A DNA stretch of 64,000 bases, from positions 1-64,000 of the forward strand of contig JAWVFQ010000031.1 of the NCBI GenBank assembly GCA_033856025.1, read 5' to 3'. The notes under the pieces were generated by a model. That model was not told the DNA's origin, ran no database searches, and saw only the letters and a program-made list of their open reading frames with translations. Each line of letters starts with the position of its first letter. The stretch's first letter is position 1. Source of the stretch: AC-38 sp033856025 (GTDB taxonomy: Bacteria > Actinomycetota > Thermoleophilia > Solirubrobacterales > Solirubrobacteraceae). Shown one piece after another: positions 58,944 through 64,000 of this stretch. Position numbers and translations under genes: made by a program.

Positions 58944-60209
58944 ATGGCGACGACCGACGTCAACCGCGCCGTCGAGGCCGTCTGGCGGATCGAGTCCGCT
59001 CGGCTGATCGCCGGCCTGGCCCGGATGGTGCGCGACGTCGGCCTCGCCGAGGACCTCGCCCAGGAGGCGCTCGTCGCGGCCCTGGAGCAGTGGCCCGAGT
59101 CAGGCGTCCCGGACAACCCGGGCGCCTGGCTCATGGCCACGGCCAAGCACCGGGCGATCGATCGTCTCCGCCGCGCCGAGGTCCATGAGCGAAAGACGCA
59201 GGAGATGGGACACGAGCACCGGATCCACGGGTACGACGTCGAGAGCCTCGAGCTCGCGTCGGCGATCGACGACCCATTCGACGACGACCTCCTGCGCCTG
59301 GTCTTCACCGCCTGTCACCCGGTCCTCTCGACGGAGGCCCGGGTTGCGCTGACGCTGCGGCTGCTCGGCGGGCTGACCACGCCGGAGATCGCCCGCGCGT
59401 ACCTGGTCTCCGAGGCGACCGTCGCTCAGCGCATCGTTCGAGCCAAGCGCACGCTCTCCGCGGCGCGGGTCCCCTTCGAGGTCCCCGAGCGCGACGAGCT
59501 GCCCGATCGGGTCGCGGCGGTGCTCGAGGTCGTGTACCTGATCTTCAACGAGGGCTACGCCGCCACGGCCGGGGAGGACTGGATCCGCCCCGAGCTGATC
59601 GAGGAGGCGCTGCGACTGGGACGGATCCTGGCCGAGCTGCTGCCTCAGGAGCCCGAGGTCCACGGGCTCGTCGCGCTGATGGAGCTGCAGGCGTCGCGCA
59701 CCCGCGCCCGGCTGGGACCGTCGGGCGAGCCGATCCTGCTGCTCGACCAGGAACGCGCCCGCTGGGACTGGGTGCTGGTGGGCCGCGGCCTGGCCGCCCT
59801 GGACCGCGCGCGAAGCGTCGGCGCCACGGCCGGTCCCTACACGCTCCAGGCCGCGATCGCGGCCTGCCACGCGCGCGCCCGCGCCGCGCGGGACACCGAC
59901 TGGCGCCAGATCGTCGCGCTCTACGACGGCCTGGCCGAGATCACGGGCTCTCCGGTCGTGGAGCTCAACCGCGCCGTGGCGATCGACATGGCCTTCGGTC
60001 CCGAGGCGGCGCTCGAGCTGGTGGACTCACTGCGGTCGGAGCCCGCTCTGAGCGAGTACCACCTGTTGCCCGCCGTGCGGGGTGAGCTGCTGGCGAAGCT
60101 GGGCCGCGGGGAGGAGGCGCGCGCGGAGTTCGGGCGCGCGGCGGGGCTTACGCAGAACGCGCGGGAGCGGGCGTTGCTGGAGGAGCGGGCGGGGGGGCCG
60201 TCGAGGTGA
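58944..60209 (+). CDS. ECF42-group RNA polymerase sigma factor with C-terminal TPR-like extension
   Basis: The 421-residue protein has a sigma-70 region 2 (about 8-75: RLIAGLARMVRDVGLAEDLAQ, then WLMATAKHRAIDRLRR), a region 4 HTH (about 125-175: LGGLTTPEIARAYLVSEATV), and a long C-terminal part with helical TPR-like repeats (VYLIFNEGYAAT near 195, then paired helices to the end). This long extension and the DGPF gene next door define ECF42. No anti-sigma factor gene is nearby, as expected: the C-terminal domain is thought to control activity. The promoter at 58427 suggests positive autoregulation of the pair. Confidence 0.92.
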   Translation: MATTDVNRAVEAVWRIESARLIAGLARMVRDVGLAEDLAQEALVAALEQWPESGVPDNPGAWLMATAKHRAIDRLRRAEVHERKTQEMGHEHRIHGYDVESLELASAIDDPFDDDLLRLVFTACHPVLSTEARVALTLRLLGGLTTPEIARAYLVSEATVAQRIVRAKRTLSAARVPFEVPERDELPDRVAAVLEVVYLIFNEGYAATAGEDWIRPELIEEALRLGRILAELLPQEPEVHGLVALMELQASRTRARLGPSGEPILLLDQERARWDWVLVGRGLAALDRARSVGATAGPYTLQAAIAACHARARAARDTDWRQIVALYDGLAEITGSPVVELNRAVAIDMAFGPEAALELVDSLRSEPALSEYHLLPAVRGELLAKLGRGEEARAEFGRAAGLTQNARERALLEERAGGPSR

Positions 60210-60270
60210 GCGGCGGCCCCGCGCGCAAATCAACTGCATTCCGTCAGGGGTTGCAGGCCTTCGTCGAAGC

Positions 60271-61020
60271 TCAGGGCAGGCGCGTGAGCACGAGCTGCGA
60301 CCGGCGCTGGAAGCGGTCGGTCACGGGGAAGGAGCCGCCGTTGGGCTCGTCGAAGTTGCTCCCCGTCGTGGCGGCGCCGGTTTCGGAGACCGCGATCCGG
60401 CGCAGGCCCGCGACGCGCGCGGGGCCCGGCAGCTGGAAGTACAGCGCCTTGCCGGCCAGCGAGTCTCCGAGCGTGTAGTCGATGGTGCTGGCCTCGAAGC
60501 AGCCCACGCTGTCCGCCGGCTCGTGCGCGCTGGGGCTGAGGGCGCGGTCGGAGCTCTTGACGAGAAAGCCCGAGGGATGTGGCGGGCGGCGCAGCCACGC
60601 TCCCTGGATCAGCGAGGGCGCGGAGTACGCGAAGGCTCCGCACGACCAGCTCTGAGGATCCGGCCACGAGCAGGTGCGCTCCGGATCGCTCGGGGGTTGG
60701 CGCACCGCGCTCGCCGAGGTGCGGCCCGAGGCCGCGGCCGGGAAGGTAAACACGGTGCGCCCGGCGTCCCAGTGCGCCGGCGACCTCGGACTGGCCGCCA
60801 CCCAGCGCAGGCGCAGCGTCTTGGAGGCGGAGAAGCGCAGGTCGACGCCCCCGCTGCCCGTGATCGCGCAGGGCGTGGTGGCCGGCGCGCTCCACTGCTT
60901 GTGGATCTCACCGGTCAGGGCCATCCGCCAGCGCCCGTAGTCCCGGCCAGCCGCCGGCGACGCCGCGACAAGACCGGCCAGCAGGCAGAGCGCGAACGTG
61001 ATGCAGGGTCGTATCGGCAT
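60271..61020 (-). CDS. Secreted protein of unknown function (249 aa)
   Basis: The start is set at ATG 61020 behind GAGG. A signal peptide (ITFALCLLAGLVAASPAAG) is followed by about 225 residues with several Cys (TTPCAITG, RTCSW, WSCGAF, GCFEAS) and strands such as GVDLRFSASKTLRLRW and QLVLTRLP. No family is recognised. A single beta-rich domain with disulfides is likely. It is convergent to the sigma-factor gene, with 61 bases between that hold nothing I can name. Confidence 0.72.
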   Translation of the reverse strand: MPIRPCITFALCLLAGLVAASPAAGRDYGRWRMALTGEIHKQWSAPATTPCAITGSGGVDLRFSASKTLRLRWVAASPRSPAHWDAGRTVFTFPAAASGRTSASAVRQPPSDPERTCSWPDPQSWSCGAFAYSAPSLIQGAWLRRPPHPSGFLVKSSDRALSPSAHEPADSVGCFEASTIDYTLGDSLAGKALYFQLPGPARVAGLRRIAVSETGAATTGSNFDEPNGGSFPVTDRFQRRSQLVLTRLP

Positions 61021-61183
61021 GGGCACCTCGGGCCCGACACTACCCGGCGCGAGCTGGTGCGGTGGCTTTCCTGTTACAGGGGAGTAGTGTCGCTCTCAGC
61101 GAGGACTGAGTGGTCGATTTAGCCGTAGTCGGAGTCAGGGCGACCGAGGACGGTGACCGTCGAGCCGGCCGCAGACCCTGGGT

Positions 61184-61189
61184 TAGGCT
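61184..61189 (+). promoter_or_regulatory. Candidate -10 box of the GH31 gene
   Basis: TAGGCT lies 6 bases before ATG 61196; no Shine-Dalgarno. The rest of the 169-base divergent gap shows no other feature. Confidence 0.4.
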
Positions 61190-61195
61190 CGCCCC

Positions 61196-63679
61196 ATGAC
61201 GCGACGAGCCTGGCCTGCGCTCTGCGTCGCGTCGTGCGTGACGTGCCTGGCCGCGGCGCCGGCGCGCGCGGACGAGCAGGTGCGGTCCGGCGCGCTGCGC
61301 GCCACCGTCCGCGCCCAGCCCTGGCGGGTCGAGCTGGACGGCCCGGGCGGGCTGCGACTGCGCGAGAGCGCGGCGACGGCCCTGGGCTACCGCACGGCGA
61401 CCGGGTGGTCGCGGGCGACTCACGCCCGGGAGCTGCGCCGCGACGGCTCCGGCGTCGTCGCCGTGGTGGCGACCGCGGGCGGCGGCGACCTGCGGGTGCG
61501 CCTGCGCCCGGCGGGCGAGGGTGCCATAGCCATCGAGGCGTCGCCGGTCTCGCCCACCGGGGTCGACGCGGTCGGAATGGGCTTCGACGCGCCGGCGGAC
61601 GAGCGCTTCTTCGGCCTCGGTTCGCGCTCGGACGCGGTCGACCACCGCGGCAAGGAGGTCGAGAACTACGTGTCCGACGGCCCGTTTCGCCCCGAGGACC
61701 GCCAGTACGCGCGCGGGGTCGTCCCGCCGTGGGCGCACAGCGAGCGCGACGACGCCACCTACTACCCGGTCCCGTGGCTGCTCTCCTCGCGCGGCTACGG
61801 GGTGCTCGTGGATCGCGACGAGACGTCCCACTTCCGCCTGCTCTCCGAGCGCGGTGACACCTGGAGCGTCGACGTCGACGCCGGGGCTCTGGCGCTGCGT
61901 GTGTTCGCCGGGCCCAGGCCCGCAGATGCACTGCGGCGCTTCACCGCCGCGACCGGCCGCCAGCCTCCCCCGCCGACGCCGTGGACGTTCGGCCCGTGGT
62001 TCCAGACCGGCCAGCCCAACCGGGTCGAGCTGGCCGAGGAGGCGGCGATGGTCCGCGCCCAGCGCCAGGCCGACGTCCCGGTCTCGGCGGCCGAGACCCA
62101 GATGCACTTCCTGCCGTGCGGCGCGCAGCGCGACGACCCAGCCTACAACGCCGCGCGCACCCGCGCGTTCCACGCCGCGGGGCTGGCGCACCTCGTCTAC
62201 TTCAACCCGTCGCTGTGCACCTCCTACCAGCCGGTGTGGTCCCAGGCGTCCGATCGCGGGCTGCTGATCCGCGAGGCCAGCGGTCAGACCCACGTGTACC
62301 CGGCCTTCGTGGGAGGCAGCGGACCGGCGGGCTTCACCTCCGAGCCGCTGTCCCAGTTCGACTTCCGCGCCCCGGGCACCGAGGCGTTCTACGCGGGCCT
62401 GCTGCGCGAGGCGGTCGCGGGCGGCCACGACGGATGGATGGAGGACTTCGGCGAGGGCGTGCCGCCGCAGGGCCGCGCCGCGGACGGCTCGACGGGAACC
62501 GCGCTGCACAACCGCTACCCCACCGACTACCACTGCTCGGTCCACCGGGCCGTGGCCGGGTTCGGTCGCCCGCTGGTCCGCCACCAGCGCTCGGGCTGGA
62601 CGGGCGCGGCGCGCTGCGCCATCGACGTCTGGGGCGGCGACCCGACCACGGTGTGGGACTACGACGGCCTCGCCTCGGGCGTCAAGCAGGCCCTGGGCCT
62701 GGGGATGTCGGGCGTCAGCCGCTTCGGCACCGACATCGGCGGCTACAACAGCTTCGGGCCCGGCGAGCGGCTCACCCCGGAGCTCCTGATCCGCTGGATC
62801 CAGTTCGGGGCGGTGTCAGGGGTGATGCGGACCAAGGCCTCGGGACTGGCCGTCCCGTCGTATCGCCGCCCCCAGGTGTTCGACCCCGAGATCCTGCCCC
62901 TTTGGCGCCGCTACACGAAGCTGCACACTCAGCTGTACCCCTACATCCTGGCCGCGGATGCCCACTACCGCGCCACCGGCATGCCGCTGATGCGACACCT
63001 GGGCCTCGTGACGCCGTTCGACCCGCGTGCGCTGGCCGTCGACGACGAGCTGCTGTTCGGGCCCGACCTGCTCGCCGCGCCGGTCCTGGCCCCGGGCGCG
63101 ACCCGGCGGTCCGTCTACGTTCCCGTGGGGACCTGGGTGGACTGGTGGCGCAGCGTGCGCTACGAGCCCCGCGACGGATCGTTTGGGCTGCGCGCCCCGC
63201 GGCTCGTGCGCGGACGCGCCACGCACACGCTCCCGGCCCCGCTGGAGGAGCTGCCGCTGCTCGCGCGGGCCGGCGCCGTGCTGCCGCTCCTGAGCGCCGA
63301 CGTCGACACGCTGGCGCCCTACGGGGGGCGCGAGCTCGTGCACCTGGCAGACCGTGAGGACCGGCTCACGCTCCTGGCCTTCCCGCGCGGGCGCTGGCGC
63401 GGCACGATGTTCGAGGGCGAGGCCCTCGCTTCCGCCGAGTCGCGACACATCGCGCGGCGCGGTTGGACCCTGCGCATCGACGGGGCGCGCCGGCGCACCT
63501 ACTCCATCGAGGCCTCCCTGGCCACCTTGCGCCGGCCCTTCGTCCCCTGCGTCGTGCGCGCCGGGACGCGGGCCCTGCCCCGCGCGCAGTGGTCCTACGA
63601 CCGCGCCACCGGAGTGCTGCGCGCTCAGGTCAGCGCCGTGCGCACGAGCCTCTCGGTCCGCCCCTGCCCGGCGGCGTGA
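61196..63679 (+). CDS. Secreted glycoside hydrolase family 31 (alpha-glucosidase-like)
   Basis: The 827-residue enzyme has a signal peptide, an N-terminal beta domain (to about 250), then the GH31 barrel. The nucleophile is Asp417 in WMEDFGE and the likely acid/base is Asp482 in VWGGDPTTVWDYDG, both at the family positions. MSGVSRFGTDIGGYN and the C-terminal beta domain with VPVGTWVDWW follow. GH31 enzymes cleave alpha-linked sugars with retention. The WMEDFGE form is close to the sulfoquinovosidase branch, but its sulfonate-binding residues cannot be confirmed, so the substrate is left open. Confidence 0.92.
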   Translation: MTRRAWPALCVASCVTCLAAAPARADEQVRSGALRATVRAQPWRVELDGPGGLRLRESAATALGYRTATGWSRATHARELRRDGSGVVAVVATAGGGDLRVRLRPAGEGAIAIEASPVSPTGVDAVGMGFDAPADERFFGLGSRSDAVDHRGKEVENYVSDGPFRPEDRQYARGVVPPWAHSERDDATYYPVPWLLSSRGYGVLVDRDETSHFRLLSERGDTWSVDVDAGALALRVFAGPRPADALRRFTAATGRQPPPPTPWTFGPWFQTGQPNRVELAEEAAMVRAQRQADVPVSAAETQMHFLPCGAQRDDPAYNAARTRAFHAAGLAHLVYFNPSLCTSYQPVWSQASDRGLLIREASGQTHVYPAFVGGSGPAGFTSEPLSQFDFRAPGTEAFYAGLLREAVAGGHDGWMEDFGEGVPPQGRAADGSTGTALHNRYPTDYHCSVHRAVAGFGRPLVRHQRSGWTGAARCAIDVWGGDPTTVWDYDGLASGVKQALGLGMSGVSRFGTDIGGYNSFGPGERLTPELLIRWIQFGAVSGVMRTKASGLAVPSYRRPQVFDPEILPLWRRYTKLHTQLYPYILAADAHYRATGMPLMRHLGLVTPFDPRALAVDDELLFGPDLLAAPVLAPGATRRSVYVPVGTWVDWWRSVRYEPRDGSFGLRAPRLVRGRATHTLPAPLEELPLLARAGAVLPLLSADVDTLAPYGGRELVHLADREDRLTLLAFPRGRWRGTMFEGEALASAESRHIARRGWTLRIDGARRRTYSIEASLATLRRPFVPCVVRAGTRALPRAQWSYDRATGVLRAQVSAVRTSLSVRPCPAA

Positions 63680-63763
63680 CGGGCCTGCGTCGCGTGTCCG
63701 CGCTGCGGTTACCCGCCCGCGCGCTGGGGTAGCTCTCTCCTTCAACAAGACCGAGGAGGACAG

Positions 63764-64000
63764 GTGACAGCCAAGGCCGACTTCAACGCCGAAGAGTGGT
63801 CCACCGTCGTGGAGGCTCCGCTCCTGGCCGGCATGCGCGTCGTCGTCGCCGACCGCGGCGGCACGATCCGCGAGAGCCTGGCGATCGGCAAGGTGTACTC
63901 GCACGCGCGCCAGGCTCATGGCGAGAGCGAGCTGCTCGACGAGCTGACCGCGTCTCCGCCCGTCGCGGACCCCCAGCGACTCAAGGGCGCCGGTGACCTC
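63764..64000 (+). CDS. Conserved hypothetical protein, N-terminal part (3' truncated by window)
   Basis: Seventy-nine codons are visible from GTG 63764, which has GAGGAGG seven bases upstream. The protein reads ADFNAEEWSTVVEAPLLAGM, then VVVADRGGTIRESLAIGKVY and HARQAHGESELLDEL. The pattern is familiar from unnamed conserved actinobacterial proteins. It is soluble as far as seen. No function can be given. The 84 bases upstream contain TAGCTC near 63730 but no clear promoter. Confidence 0.75.
   Translation, partial: MTAKADFNAEEWSTVVEAPLLAGMRVVVADRGGTIRESLAIGKVYSHARQAHGESELLDELTASPPVADPQRLKGAGDL

Noticed and set aside
60210..60270. Terminator between the sigma factor gene and the convergent secreted-protein gene
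   Set aside because: Only a very short CTTCG/CGAAG arm is visible just inside the gene; no stable hairpin in the gap.
61196..63679. Naming the GH31 enzyme a sulfoquinovosidase
   Set aside because: WMEDFGE is shared with that branch, but the sulfonate-binding Arg/Trp/Gln set could not be located.

Overview
The window is very GC-rich, with G or C in almost every third codon position, and reads as an actinobacterial chromosome. The gene content (split bacterial NHEJ genes, selenocysteine formate dehydrogenase, LysRS-MprF fusion, many secreted proteins with Arg/Ala-rich C-terminal beta modules, and many leaderless starts behind TANNNT boxes) suggests the class Thermoleophilia, order Solirubrobacterales (Conexibacter/Solirubrobacter/Patulibacter-like). 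That placement is inference. I saw no rRNA, tRNA, CRISPR array, insertion sequence or prophage.

Layout. 1-2858 holds the end of an end-joining operon: phosphoesterase, ATP-dependent ligase and primase-polymerase as separate overlapping genes in LigD order, then a membrane protein. 2869-6235 is a MarR repressor with two drug exporters in one overlapping operon. 6325-9612 is a lysyl-tRNA synthetase fused to a lysyl-phosphatidylglycerol synthase, in the opposite order to mycobacterial LysX. 9576-12493 has small proteins, a cyclic-nucleotide-binding protein, a Ser/Thr kinase and a PASTA lipoprotein. 12614-18603 carries redox enzymes (FAD oxidase, reductase, P450), a secreted beta-propeller-like protein and a glycosyltransferase. 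18619-19958 is a small island of toxin-antitoxin-type genes with more relaxed codon use, including a HicB next to a deleted hicA. 20009-22319 has a second P450, a P-loop-like protein and a small secreted protein.

22367-27479 is a three-gene formate dehydrogenase operon. The catalytic gene is read through an in-frame UGA at 22943 followed by a near-ideal bacterial SECIS hairpin. Behind it lies a convergent operon of two flavoproteins and a BrkB membrane protein (27476-31403), then a diguanylate cyclase with a Gly/Arg repeat region.

33574-57039 is dominated by secreted or surface proteins: a LamG metalloprotease, a GDPD fusion, a flavin amine oxidase, a PI-PLC-like protein, an SGNH hydrolase, a CotH/lamin-tail protein, a NodB-glycosyltransferase fusion, a virginiamycin B lyase-like propeller and a ceramidase-like protein. 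Several end in a similar C-terminal beta-rich module. Interspersed are an RCK-domain membrane protein, a histone-H1-like basic protein and small lipoproteins.

57071-64000 has a lipoprotein, a receptor-like TIR protein with the NADase glutamate, a DGPF (YCII) protein with its ECF42-type sigma factor and a matching promoter, a secreted GH31 glycosidase and the start of a conserved hypothetical gene. Genes are tightly packed. Many co-oriented neighbours overlap by ATGA or GTGA, and four convergent pairs share a CTAG so that both TAG stops overlap. The only stretch over 300 bases without a confident gene is 47496-47804, which holds a probable small gene.
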